Below, in pieces: positions 34,410 through 43,018 of a stretch of DNA of 64,000 bases. The translations under genes were made by a program, and so were the position numbers. Below the pieces are notes generated by a model. It was not told the origin of the DNA. It was given only the letters and a program-made list of their open reading frames with translations, and made no database searches. How positions within the stretch are numbered: position 1 is the stretch's first letter; each line of letters opens with the position of its first letter. Source of the stretch: Salinimicrobium gaetbulicola (GTDB taxonomy: Bacteria; Bacteroidota; Bacteroidia; Flavobacteriales; Flavobacteriaceae); the NCBI RefSeq assembly GCF_042676025.1, contig NZ_JBHTJP010000034.1:62001-126000 (forward strand). Direction: 5' to 3'.

Positions 34410-35966
34410 TTATGCTATCTGTACTTCAAGATTGTTTGAAGAATATAATAACCTGTAATATTCATCAACAGATTTCTTCCAGGTAAATCGCATATTTCGG
34501 GCGTTCAGTTGGATCTGTTTCCAAGTGGTCTTGTCATTATGAAAGAAATGCAAGGCTTCTTTAAAACTTTCAACCATATTATAAACCTTTTCATCATAAG
34601 TTTTTCCTTCAAAGGTAAAGCCGGTATGAACATGTTGTACGGTATCTTTCAAACCTCCGGTGTGGTGCACCAAACAAGGCTGACCGTGACGCATGGCCAG
34701 CATCTGACTTATTCCGCAGGGTTCAAAAAGACTAGGCATAAAATACAGGTCTGAATCCCTGTAAATGGAGTTCACCACCTTTTCACACTGAGCATTAATG
34801 AAAATGAAATTATCTCTTTTATAACTTATGTCTCTTAACAAAGACTCATAATCTGCCGCACCTGTTCCTAAAAGCACATATACTCCACCTACTTCAGCCA
34901 GCCTGTCCAGGATCTGAAGTAAGGATTCGGGTGTACGCTTAAAAAAATAGAATTTTTGTTCTGTTAACCGTGCCACGCTTGCACATATGAACTTTGGTTT
35001 TTTCTTAACCAGAGGCACTACCTTTTCTCCTGTATGTGCCAGAAATTCCGCTTTTGAGCGATCTGATTCATTTTGGAGCTGTCTGAATATCGTGGTCACA
35101 ATATTCTGGAACAGTTGATTCTTTTTTATTTCATTTAATCCGTGGTAATTAGAACCATTAAGTATACCATGAAAACGCTTGTCTTTATCGGCTTTTCTAA
35201 GGTCCTCTTCCAGTCCTTCCCCTCCTATGAATTCCGGGGCATCACTCGGTAAGAGTACATCTTGTTTGTAAGACGGGGAAACGGTATGCACCGAATCGGC
35301 AAACCGAATTCCCATCGCCATCAGGTTAAAACAATCGGGATATCTGGGATCACGTAGATCCTCGTAGCTGAAATTCACCTCTGGAAACCAGTTTTTAAGG
35401 GATGAATAGCTATTCTCAAATGGCCTTATACCCTGAAGGGCCAGGTTATGAATACAGTAGATAAACCTTAACCTCTCCAGGGTCTTATATTCAGGATGGT
35501 AATTTTTCAAAAATAGGAGAAGACTGGAATGCCAGTCATGCAGGTGCACAATATCCAGCTTTCCAAAAACACCTCTATTGATGGCTTCCGCAACCGAAGT
35601 GCAAAAGATTATATATTTCACCACATCTGTAAAAAAAGGCTCCTCATCATGATGGTAGATCCCTCCAATATTTCCGGCTTCAATTTCAGGATGATGGATC
35701 ACATAGTGAGTAATGTTTGACCGAGCTTCTTTGCCGGGAACTTCGTAAATGCATGAAACATAAGTTTCCCCTTTAAGTTCAATTTCCAGCTTCCTGACCA
35801 ATTTTCCGGAAAGATGCAATCTTGAATAGGAAGGAACCACCACATGAACCTGGTCTCCCCTATCGGAAATTTGAATGGGAACATCACGAATTACGTCTCC
35901 AACTCCTCCTACTTTACAATTATTAATGGCATCATTTTCTGATGCAACAAAAAGAAAATTAGTCAT
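34410..35966 (-). CDS. glgA: Glycogen/starch synthase, GT5 family
   Basis: 518 residues, slightly longer than the E. coli enzyme. The N-terminal GT5 domain has the K18-V-G-G nucleotide-sugar motif (KVGGVGDVIRD), HLHDWHSSLL and FIYCIHNLALQG. The C-terminal domain has the catalytic E in PSLFEPCGISQM and HTGGLKDTV. It adds glucose from ADP- or UDP-glucose to alpha-1,4-glucan. Typical GlgA starts with a hydrophobic strand as here. The distance from glgP and the absence of a branching enzyme or glgC in the window means the rest of the pathway lies elsewhere. Donor sugar nucleotide is not decided by sequence. Confidence 0.88.
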   Translation of the reverse strand: MTNFLFVASENDAINNCKVGGVGDVIRDVPIQISDRGDQVHVVVPSYSRLHLSGKLVRKLEIELKGETYVSCIYEVPGKEARSNITHYVIHHPEIEAGNIGGIYHHDEEPFFTDVVKYIIFCTSVAEAINRGVFGKLDIVHLHDWHSSLLLFLKNYHPEYKTLERLRFIYCIHNLALQGIRPFENSYSSLKNWFPEVNFSYEDLRDPRYPDCFNLMAMGIRFADSVHTVSPSYKQDVLLPSDAPEFIGGEGLEEDLRKADKDKRFHGILNGSNYHGLNEIKKNQLFQNIVTTIFRQLQNESDRSKAEFLAHTGEKVVPLVKKKPKFICASVARLTEQKFYFFKRTPESLLQILDRLAEVGGVYVLLGTGAADYESLLRDISYKRDNFIFINAQCEKVVNSIYRDSDLYFMPSLFEPCGISQMLAMRHGQPCLVHHTGGLKDTVQHVHTGFTFEGKTYDEKVYNMVESFKEALHFFHNDKTTWKQIQLNARNMRFTWKKSVDEYYRLLYSSNNLEVQIA

Positions 35967-36154
35967 GCTGCTTAATTTTAATTACCTGAATATCAGAACC
36001 AAAAATAGCGTAGGCATATCCAAATACCACTATCTCAAAAGGTTAAAGAAGTGGTAAAAAAGTAGGAAGAATTGTAAAGATCTTCCCTTTTTTCAAAAGT
36101 GAAATAATCTATTTCCAGAACCGGCTAATTTCTGAACTTAAGCCCAAAATTCGT

Positions 36155-36177
36155 AGTTTAGCGAGAGTTCCTAAACT
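36155..36177 (+). promoter_or_regulatory. Hairpin just upstream of the xseA start
   Basis: AGTTTAG and CTAAACT are exact 7-bp arms around a 9-base loop (36162-36170), ending 6 bases before the TTG start at 36184. It overlaps a TAGTTTAG that resembles a -7 element. It could limit ribosome access to xseA, or be chance. Confidence 0.35.
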
Positions 36178-36183
36178 CCTATT

Positions 36184-37515
36184 TTGGCAGAAAAAACAGT
36201 TTATTCATTATCGCAACTTACCCGCTCTATTCAGAATGTCATCCTTCAACATTCCAATAAGGTGGTGTGGATAAAAGCGGAAATAGTAAAGCTAAATTAT
36301 TATTCAAAATCCGGTCACTGCTATCCGGCTCTGGTTGAAAAAAAGGATGGGAAGGTCATTGCTGAACTCCGCGGAAATATTTGGAACACCACCTTCGAAA
36401 ATATTAACCGCAAATTCAGGACAGTTCTCAAGGAAGAATTAAAGGATGATATGACGGTAGTGATCCAGGGATCGGTAACTTTTCACCCGGTTCACGGCCT
36501 CGCGCTAAATATTCTTGATATTGACCCTGAGTATACCCTTGGAGAGTTGGCCCGGGCCCGGGCAGAGACCATTAAAAAACTTCAGGAAGAACATATTTAT
36601 GAGGCGAATAAAGCCCGGCATCTTCCGCTCCTGCCTAAAACATTGGCCATAATATCTGTAGAAACCAGTAAAGGGTACCAGGATTTTTTAAATGTCATCA
36701 ATAATAATCAATGGAATTATAAAGTACATCACCTGCTTTTTCCTGCAATTTTGCAGGGAGATCGTGCGGTAAGTACTATTAGTCACCAACTGGAGTGCAT
36801 TGAAAAGTACTCTGAAGTTTTTGATGCCGTAGCCATTATTCGCGGTGGCGGGGGTGAAATTGGGTTGAGCTGTTTTGATGAGTATTCATTGGCTCAAAAA
36901 ATTGCCACTTTTCCCATTCCCGTCTTAACAGGAATTGGCCATTCTACCAATGAAACAGTGAGTGAACTGGTGAGCTATCAAAGCTTTATAACCCCCACAA
37001 AGATCGCCGAATTCCTGCTTCAAAAGTTTCATGATATCGCCAATCCCCTGGAAAGGGCTTCGGAAAAACTCGAAAAAGAACTGAACTGGCTGTTTAAAGA
37101 CCAGAGATCGGGATTACAGGAAACAGCAAGGCTATTCAATTCCCTAACGGTTAGAGCTATGGACAGGAATAAATCTGAACTGACCCGAATGGCTCAATCC
37201 CTGTTGACAGATTCCAAGGAACGCTTTCGAATTGAACAGGATGAACTTAAACATTGCGCAAGGCGTCTTCAGGATACTAGCATACATACCCTGAAGGATT
37301 CCCTTCAAAAAATCGCATTTTCAGAAGAAAAGCTTCGTCTGCTGTCACCTGATAATATTCTTAAGCGTGGTTACAGCATAAGCCGTCAAAATGGAAAAGC
37401 TATCAGAAAACCGGAAGAAATAGACCCCGAAGTAGTACTGGAAACTTCGGTTTACGGCGGAAAGATCTTTAGCCGAATTGAAAAAACAGAAAAAAACTCA
37501 ACGCATGAACAATAA
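36184..37515 (+). CDS. xseA: Exodeoxyribonuclease VII large subunit
   Basis: 443 residues, close to the usual 450. An N-terminal OB-fold (YSLSQLTRSIQNVIL... VWIKAEIVKLNYYSKSGHCY) is followed by the catalytic domain with AIIRGGGGEIGL, LTGIGHSTNETV and coiled-coil arms. It starts at TTG: an in-frame TAA lies at 36172-36174 and no ATG is available before the domain begins. With xseB it degrades single-stranded DNA into oligonucleotides. It overlaps xseB by 11 bases. Confidence 0.97.
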   Translation: MAEKTVYSLSQLTRSIQNVILQHSNKVVWIKAEIVKLNYYSKSGHCYPALVEKKDGKVIAELRGNIWNTTFENINRKFRTVLKEELKDDMTVVIQGSVTFHPVHGLALNILDIDPEYTLGELARARAETIKKLQEEHIYEANKARHLPLLPKTLAIISVETSKGYQDFLNVINNNQWNYKVHHLLFPAILQGDRAVSTISHQLECIEKYSEVFDAVAIIRGGGGEIGLSCFDEYSLAQKIATFPIPVLTGIGHSTNETVSELVSYQSFITPTKIAEFLLQKFHDIANPLERASEKLEKELNWLFKDQRSGLQETARLFNSLTVRAMDRNKSELTRMAQSLLTDSKERFRIEQDELKHCARRLQDTSIHTLKDSLQKIAFSEEKLRLLSPDNILKRGYSISRQNGKAIRKPEEIDPEVVLETSVYGGKIFSRIEKTEKNSTHEQ

Positions 37516-37714
37516 AATCACATATACCGAAGCATTTAAAGAGCTTCAGGCAATCGTCTCTGAAATGGAAAATTCAGAAATTAATATTGATGATCTGGAT
37601 GTCCGCATCAAAAGAGCTTCAGAACTACTAAAGATCTGTAAGGATAAACTTTATAAAACCGAAAAGAACGTGCAGGAGATCCTGGAAGAGATCAAAAATT
37701 ATTCAGTTAATTAA
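37505..37714 (+). CDS. xseB: Exodeoxyribonuclease VII small subunit
   Basis: 69 residues from ATG 37505, the typical length. The start MNNKITYTEAFKELQAIVSE and the ISIDDLDV-like segment (INIDDLDVRIKRASELLKIC) are the family signature of a two-helix protein that binds the large subunit. The start lies within the last codons of xseA, with an 11-base overlap. A longer reading from 37478 is a frame artifact. The gene ends 9 bases from the converging TolC-like gene. Confidence 0.95.
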   Translation: MNNKITYTEAFKELQAIVSEMENSEINIDDLDVRIKRASELLKICKDKLYKTEKNVQEILEEIKNYSVN

Positions 37715-37723
37715 TCTCAAAAT

Positions 37724-39127
37724 TTACTCCCTAATCTCTGGAAAGCTTCCAAGACTCCTGTAAAATTCTGCTTTTACGATCATGAATTTCGTAAGCAGTT
37801 CGTTTTGCTTCAGCTTAGCGTCAATTAGCTTGCTTTCTCTGGAGATAATTAGAAATAGAGAACTCTCCCCAAAACTGAATTTTCGTTCTTCAGCTGCTAA
37901 TAACTGCTCATAATTTTCCACCATTTCCTCACTGATCTTGATCTGCCTGATATAAGACTCCAGTTCTTGTAAAAGTCCGTCTATTTTATTCTCGATCTTC
38001 CTTCGGCTTAAATCTACTTCAAGTGAGGCGTCTTCCAATTTGTAATTTGCCAGTTTGACCTCTCCTCTTTCTTTTCTCAGAAAAAGCGGAAAACTGAATT
38101 TAAGTCCTGCCTTATAATTGGAAGTGTCATAAGTACCAATCTGGTCTCCATCAGGAGTGAGAAAATTATATTCCAGGTCTACCTTTGGTAATAGATTGTT
38201 TATTTTGAGACGACGTTGAACGCGCAAGGCTTCAATCTTGGACTCCATAGCCTGTATTTTTGGATGCTCCTCCAGGGTGTAACCTGGCAATAAAAACTCA
38301 ATATCCTCACCAGGAATCTCATCTTCAAAAAGAATATAATCAGGTCTGATCTCTGTTTGGAGCTCCACAGGAACATTATTTTCAAGCCATAGAAAATTAG
38401 AAACCTCCAGTCGTTGTTTAAGCAGCTTAATTTTGGTTTGCTCCAATTGCAACAATCTGTCCTGCAAAGCGATCCCGGCCTCAACGGTATCAATTGCAGC
38501 GATCTCTCCTGTAGCCGCACTCCGGCTTATACCCTGAAATCGTCTTTGTGCATTATCCACAAAACCATTATATACTTCCGACTGTTGATGCAATCGTGCC
38601 CATTCCAGATACGCCACGGAAGCCTCATAAAGGATCTCACTTACCATTAGCTCCATTTCTGCAGCTGTTTGGTCTTTTAGAGCCTGTGCCGAACGCAAAG
38701 CAGCACGTCTTTTGTCCATGATCAAGCCCTGAGCAGCAGATAAAGTAATACCGGCGCTAAAAAGTCCTTCTGGAGGCACGGTGCGTTGTGGATTAAGATA
38801 CAAACCATCATTCTGCTCAAAGCCGGCCTTAAGCTCTAGTCCATACCAGGTAGGGATCTTAAAAGTAGAATTCAAAAGTTCATAATATTCACTTCCTTTG
38901 AACTTTTTACGATCATAATCCACTTCCAGTTTCGGATCAAACGCTCCCCGGGCTCTCAGTAATTCGGCTTCGCCTTTTTCCAAATGCAGTTGGGCCTGGC
39001 GTACTACCGGATGGTATTGTTTAACATATGCCAAATATTCAGTGAAACCAAGGTTTTTCGGGACTGTATCCTGTGCTGCCAGAAATGCAACCTTTAATAC
39101 CAATAATGTAGTTATAAGGAGTTTCAT
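37724..39127 (-). CDS. TolC-family outer-membrane efflux protein
   Basis: 467 residues with signal peptide (LLVLKVAFLAAQ). The two OEP repeats are seen as long amphipathic helices and short strands (HLEKGEAELLRARGAFDPKL; KLANYKLEDASLEVDLSRRK). It should form the trimeric outer-membrane tunnel of the exporter whose other parts precede it. Its ATG overlaps the HlyD stop (39124-39127). It lacks the second lipid anchor of some family members. It is the last gene of the four-gene operon. Confidence 0.9.
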   Translation of the reverse strand: MKLLITTLLVLKVAFLAAQDTVPKNLGFTEYLAYVKQYHPVVRQAQLHLEKGEAELLRARGAFDPKLEVDYDRKKFKGSEYYELLNSTFKIPTWYGLELKAGFEQNDGLYLNPQRTVPPEGLFSAGITLSAAQGLIMDKRRAALRSAQALKDQTAAEMELMVSEILYEASVAYLEWARLHQQSEVYNGFVDNAQRRFQGISRSAATGEIAAIDTVEAGIALQDRLLQLEQTKIKLLKQRLEVSNFLWLENNVPVELQTEIRPDYILFEDEIPGEDIEFLLPGYTLEEHPKIQAMESKIEALRVQRRLKINNLLPKVDLEYNFLTPDGDQIGTYDTSNYKAGLKFSFPLFLRKERGEVKLANYKLEDASLEVDLSRRKIENKIDGLLQELESYIRQIKISEEMVENYEQLLAAEERKFSFGESSLFLIISRESKLIDAKLKQNELLTKFMIVKAEFYRSLGSFPEIRE

Positions 39128-40482
39128 TTTTGGTCCTTTTTAAAATTTTCATCTGCTACTTCAGGATCATAATAATCTGGCGGAAAACCATTAAGATTTC
39201 GCCATATCTCATACCAGATAGGAACATCCTTTAATAAAGCAAGTGTCGTAGCACCCGATCCAATTCGGATACCTTTAGGCCAGGGGTGATCATCTGGATC
39301 TGGAACAAGAAGAACCCGATATTTCCCATTTTTACTTATAAAATTATCCACAGCCACTATACGGGAACCATAGGTTCCATAAGAGAGGTTCTCCCATCCT
39401 CGAAAAACGATGGAAGGCCAACCATCAAATTGCACCCTGACTTTTTCTCCTTTATGTAATAATGGAACATCAATAGGTCTCACATAAGTTTCTACGGCAA
39501 GCTCGTATTCTGCCGGCATGATTTCCACCAGTTTCTCTCCTTCTTTAAAAGATTCCCCTATCCCGGCTTTTAAAGCTTTGTTTATATAACCTTTTTGTGG
39601 AGCCAGCACATAATACATTTGGTTCCTTATGGAATAGTTGCTATAATCATTTTGTAATTTACTAACCTGAGCTGCTGCATCATACTGGCTTGATCGCGCT
39701 GTTGACAAATCACTTCGCGCTTTAGAAATCTTATCATTGTATTCTGCCCCAACCCTGTTAATCTCGAGTTCTGCATTAATCAATTCATTTCTGCTGGCCA
39801 GTAATTTATTTTCCTGTGAAATTAACTTTGCCCGCGCATCCTGCACCTTCTGGCGTTTCTCTTCCAAATCGGGCAGCGCTTTAAGGCCTTCCTGCTGGAG
39901 TTGTTCAGTACGCTTTAATTGTGTTTGTGCGATTTCAAAATTTGCCCTGGCAGCTTCTAAGTCAATACTGTCACTTTCTACCTTAAGTCCTGCCTGCATC
40001 AATTTATTTCTTGCCTGTTGAGCTTTGAGGGCTCTTTCTTCTCCTAAAGCCTGGATCTGGTTTGAAAGCGCTGTGATCTTATCACTATAGGAATCAACAG
40101 AGCCCGACTTAGCCTGTAACTGTTCACCGGTACGCTCTAATAATAAAGGATCAAAATATTCTCCTTTTACTTCGGAAATATGAAGTATGGTATCTCCCTT
40201 CTGAACAAGTTGCCCTTCCTGTACAAACCATTTTTCTATCCTTCCAGGAATAGGTGACTGTATGGTTTGAGGCCTGTGCTCAGGCATTAATGTGGTCACA
40301 TATCCACTTCCACTTACGTTCTGTGTCCATGGCAGGAAAAGTATTATCAGTAAAAACAAGCTGATGCCCAGAAGAAATCGATTAAAATATTTATAATGTC
40401 GTTTATGGAACGCTTTTTTACCGGAATCAAAATCTTCCAGATTTACCCTGTCTTCCACTGAATATTTAGAAATATTAAGCAT
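39124..40482 (-). CDS. HlyD-family membrane fusion protein
   Basis: 452 residues. One membrane helix near 37-57 (FLLGISLFLLIILFLPWTQ), a biotinyl-lipoyl-like half domain (IEKWFVQEGQLVQKGDTILH), a long coiled coil (about 110-270) rich in Q, A, K and L, and the beta-barrel part with ALKAGIGESFKEGEKLVEIM. It joins an inner-membrane ABC protein to the TolC channel. It overlaps both neighbours by 4-8 bases, so stoichiometric synthesis is likely. The C-terminus (WYEIWRNLNGFPPDYYDP) is long and aromatic. Confidence 0.92.
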   Translation of the reverse strand: MLNISKYSVEDRVNLEDFDSGKKAFHKRHYKYFNRFLLGISLFLLIILFLPWTQNVSGSGYVTTLMPEHRPQTIQSPIPGRIEKWFVQEGQLVQKGDTILHISEVKGEYFDPLLLERTGEQLQAKSGSVDSYSDKITALSNQIQALGEERALKAQQARNKLMQAGLKVESDSIDLEAARANFEIAQTQLKRTEQLQQEGLKALPDLEEKRQKVQDARAKLISQENKLLASRNELINAELEINRVGAEYNDKISKARSDLSTARSSQYDAAAQVSKLQNDYSNYSIRNQMYYVLAPQKGYINKALKAGIGESFKEGEKLVEIMPAEYELAVETYVRPIDVPLLHKGEKVRVQFDGWPSIVFRGWENLSYGTYGSRIVAVDNFISKNGKYRVLLVPDPDDHPWPKGIRIGSGATTLALLKDVPIWYEIWRNLNGFPPDYYDPEVADENFKKDQK

Positions 40483-42157
40483 CTCTTTTGTCTATTGTAT
40501 TTTTAATAAAACCATTCTCTAAAACGATCTTTCTTGAACATGCTTCCTCCCATAACTCATTACGGCTGCTCACAACAAGTGACCATCCATGTCTCGTATC
40601 TGTAAGAAAATTTACCAATTGACGTGCGTCTTCCCTATCAAATAGCTCTAAAGGTTCCTTGAGAATAAGAAGATCTGGTTTCTTGAGTATAGCTCTGGCC
40701 AGGATAATCTTTTTACGCTCAAGATTAGATATGAATTTACCTTCGGGATAAATCACACTTTTTAAACCACTAGCTTGTTGCCTAAAAAAATCAGAAAGAC
40801 CAACTACCTTTATTGCCTCCATGATTTCCTTTTCTGAAACAGAAGGATCTCCAAACGTAAGATTTTCCATGAGGGTACCTTCAAAAGGAACTTCTTCAGG
40901 AAAAACCACCCCTATGCGACTGCGATATTCATTAGTTCTAATACTCTTCAACGAAAGATCATTCACATAGACATTCCCCGAAGAAGCCTCAGTCACCCCG
41001 GCAATCAATTTTAATAAGCTACTTTTCCCGCTTCCATTAGGACCATCAATATAAATTCTATCGCCGGGTTCGATCTTTAAGTCTATTTCTTTTAAGATGA
41101 TTTTCGCATTATCTTCTGAAACATAATCTACATTAGAAAATTCTATGGAAAGAGGCTGCCCTTCAGGAAGCGTGTTTTCTCCATCCAGCTTTTCCAGTTT
41201 CATATCTAAAACCTCCCCCAGTTTTTCAAGAGAGGTAAGCAGATCATATACTGAATCTAAGCCTTTGGTAACTTTTTCTACAGATCCCATGATCAAAAGA
41301 ATAATGATTTCGGCTGCCACAAATTGCCCAATATTCATTTCCTGATTGAGAACAAGTAACCCTCCAACTGAAAGTAATCCGCCAGTTACAAGCACCTTAA
41401 AAACGATCATTTTTACATACTGAATTTTGAGAATATTAAAATGGCCTTCTCTCGCATTCAAATATTTACTTGTATACAAATCGTTTCTTTTTAAAGAAAG
41501 ACTGGTTCTTCCCGAAAGTTTAAAACTAAGAAGTGATCTTGCAATTTCCTGAAGCCAGTGAGCCACCTTATATTTACTTTTAGATTCATCCAGACTGGTC
41601 TCCATTCCGCGCCTCGCAGTAAACTTAAAAACCAGAAATATCAACCCTAAAAGCAGTAGTCCAAAAATGATAAATGTTGGATGGTAAAGAGAAAGCAGAA
41701 TAAGACCAAACAAGATTTGTATAAGAGCCGCCGGAAAATCAAGTAACAGCTTAGCCACCCCCTTTTGAACGGTAAGTACATCAAAAAACCTGTTAGCCTG
41801 TTCAGGTGGATAAGAATTTCCGAAGTCATTCATTCTTATTTTCGGGAAACGATATGCGAATTCAAAGGACGCCCTGGTAAATATCCTTTGCTGAATATTC
41901 TCCACTACTCTTATTTGCATGAGCTCAAGGATACCCATAAATCCAACGGCAAGGGTAACCAGTACCACCAGGACTATCCAAGAGGTACTTACTCTTCCAC
42001 CCTGTATAAGGTTTACAATTGCCTGTATCCCCAAGGGAACTGACAAACTTAGAAGACCAGCGAAGATTGCGTAATAAAAAGTCTGGAATATGTCCTTACG
42101 ATCCAACTTAAGCAAACTGTAAAGGCGCCGAAGAGGAGAGGCTGAATTTTTAGCCAT
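40475..42157 (-). CDS. ABC transporter membrane-ATPase protein with degenerate ATPase motifs
   Basis: 560 residues: six-helix exporter membrane domain (about 20-310) fused to a nucleotide-binding domain. Walker A is intact (GPNGSGKSS, 372-380, K378). Other motifs are altered: Q-loop Gln is replaced (GVVFPEE, near 420), the LSGGQ signature reads ISNLERKK (near 476), the Walker B Asp is Lys (LLILKEP, K500; the following Glu is kept) and the H-loop His is missing (VVSSRNE, near 530). ATP binding may survive, but normal hydrolysis is doubtful unless it pairs with another subunit. It forms an operon with HlyD and TolC proteins and a TetR regulator, without an extra ABC partner. Confidence 0.88.
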   Translation of the reverse strand: MAKNSASPLRRLYSLLKLDRKDIFQTFYYAIFAGLLSLSVPLGIQAIVNLIQGGRVSTSWIVLVVLVTLAVGFMGILELMQIRVVENIQQRIFTRASFEFAYRFPKIRMNDFGNSYPPEQANRFFDVLTVQKGVAKLLLDFPAALIQILFGLILLSLYHPTFIIFGLLLLGLIFLVFKFTARRGMETSLDESKSKYKVAHWLQEIARSLLSFKLSGRTSLSLKRNDLYTSKYLNAREGHFNILKIQYVKMIVFKVLVTGGLLSVGGLLVLNQEMNIGQFVAAEIIILLIMGSVEKVTKGLDSVYDLLTSLEKLGEVLDMKLEKLDGENTLPEGQPLSIEFSNVDYVSEDNAKIILKEIDLKIEPGDRIYIDGPNGSGKSSLLKLIAGVTEASSGNVYVNDLSLKSIRTNEYRSRIGVVFPEEVPFEGTLMENLTFGDPSVSEKEIMEAIKVVGLSDFFRQQASGLKSVIYPEGKFISNLERKKIILARAILKKPDLLILKEPLELFDREDARQLVNFLTDTRHGWSLVVSSRNELWEEACSRKIVLENGFIKNTIDKRDA

Positions 42158-42836
42158 TATCTTTAAGTTTTAAAATATTTAATACCATATGATTGAAAAA
42201 TTCTGATGGCGAGATATTCTCGTCGCACTCTGTAAGCTCCGAAAAATGCTCCTTTAGAAAATACTGATGAAGTGAACCTTCCAGAATCGTACTTGCCAGG
42301 GAAGCCGGATAGGGATATTTTTTATCAACCTCCAGGATCATTTCCTTCAACCTGAAGGCTAGCCGCTTATAAACCTCAAAAAAACCCTCTTTATGCTCCT
42401 TATCCACCTGCTTGTTAAGATAAGCTTTTGAAAATTCATTGATAACTACTCGATTCAGCACAACTTCATCAATATGAGATATGAAAGAATCTTTTTCAAC
42501 CTTCCTGGTAAGTACTTCTATTGCGATTTGCAAACGCCTCTTTGGATCGGTAACATTCGCGGTAGCAAAGACCAGTTGATATTCTTTCCAGCCCCAATAC
42601 CAGGAAGCGAGATATAATAACAACCTGTGCTTGTTCTCAAAATATCTGTAAATGGAACTTTCATTTGACCCTATTTGGTTTCCAAGCTTCTTAAATGTAA
42701 AATTTTCAAAACCAATTTCATCAATTAGGATAATACTATTCTCCACAATTTTTTTCCCCAGATCTGACGACTCAGGATCCTTTACATAAAGATTATTATT
42801 TACTTCAATCTTCAATTGAGCAAGTAGTTGCTTCAT
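42150..42836 (-). CDS. TetR-family transcriptional regulator
   Basis: 228 residues. The HTH lies at about 25-72 (SIILIDEIGFENFTFKKLGN, ESSIYRYFENKHRLLLYLAS), a typical TetR N-terminal domain; the rest is the helical ligand and dimer domain. It is the first gene of the export operon, overlapping the ABC gene by 8 bases, and very likely represses it until a ligand binds. A palindrome fitting a TetR operator lies 25-41 bases upstream. Confidence 0.92.
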   Translation of the reverse strand: MKQLLAQLKIEVNNNLYVKDPESSDLGKKIVENSIILIDEIGFENFTFKKLGNQIGSNESSIYRYFENKHRLLLYLASWYWGWKEYQLVFATANVTDPKRRLQIAIEVLTRKVEKDSFISHIDEVVLNRVVINEFSKAYLNKQVDKEHKEGFFEVYKRLAFRLKEMILEVDKKYPYPASLASTILEGSLHQYFLKEHFSELTECDENISPSEFFNHMVLNILKLKDNG

Positions 42837-42860
42837 AGATATTTTATTTTAACTGCAATA

Positions 42861-42877
42861 TAATAGTATTACTATTA
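42861..42877. promoter_or_regulatory. Candidate TetR operator palindrome
   Basis: TAATAGTATTACTATTA has perfect 8-bp arms (TAATAGTA/TACTATTA) around one central base. It lies 25 bases upstream of the regulator start, in the only promoter region of the export operon. Autoregulation is inferred. Confidence 0.55.
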
Positions 42878-42967
42878 ATTATGCGAATATAACTATTTTT
42901 TTAACGAGTGATCTTCTCAAAAATTTAGCCAAAGTCAAAATTGCAATTCGAGTTATTTATAAAAACA

Positions 42968-42999
42968 AAAAGCCCTGTCATTTTCATGACAGGGCTTTT
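42968..42999 (-). terminator. Terminator of the SulP gene
   Basis: AAAGCCCTGTCAT and ATGACAGGGCTTT pair in a 13-bp perfect stem around TTTC. On the minus strand the stem is followed by a T-rich run. It closes the SulP gene and separates it from the TetR operon. Confidence 0.9.
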
Positions 43000-43018
43000 C
43001 CTTATTTAAATTAAATTC

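Noticed and set aside
34410..35966. Sucrose or trehalose synthase
   Set aside because: The KVGGVGDV motif and GT5 domain order point to glycogen/starch synthase; no motif of GT4 sucrose synthase is seen.
38414..38650. Possible genes on the strand opposite the TolC-like gene
   Set aside because: The TolC reading has clear family helices and operon overlap; the other frame is compositional shadow.
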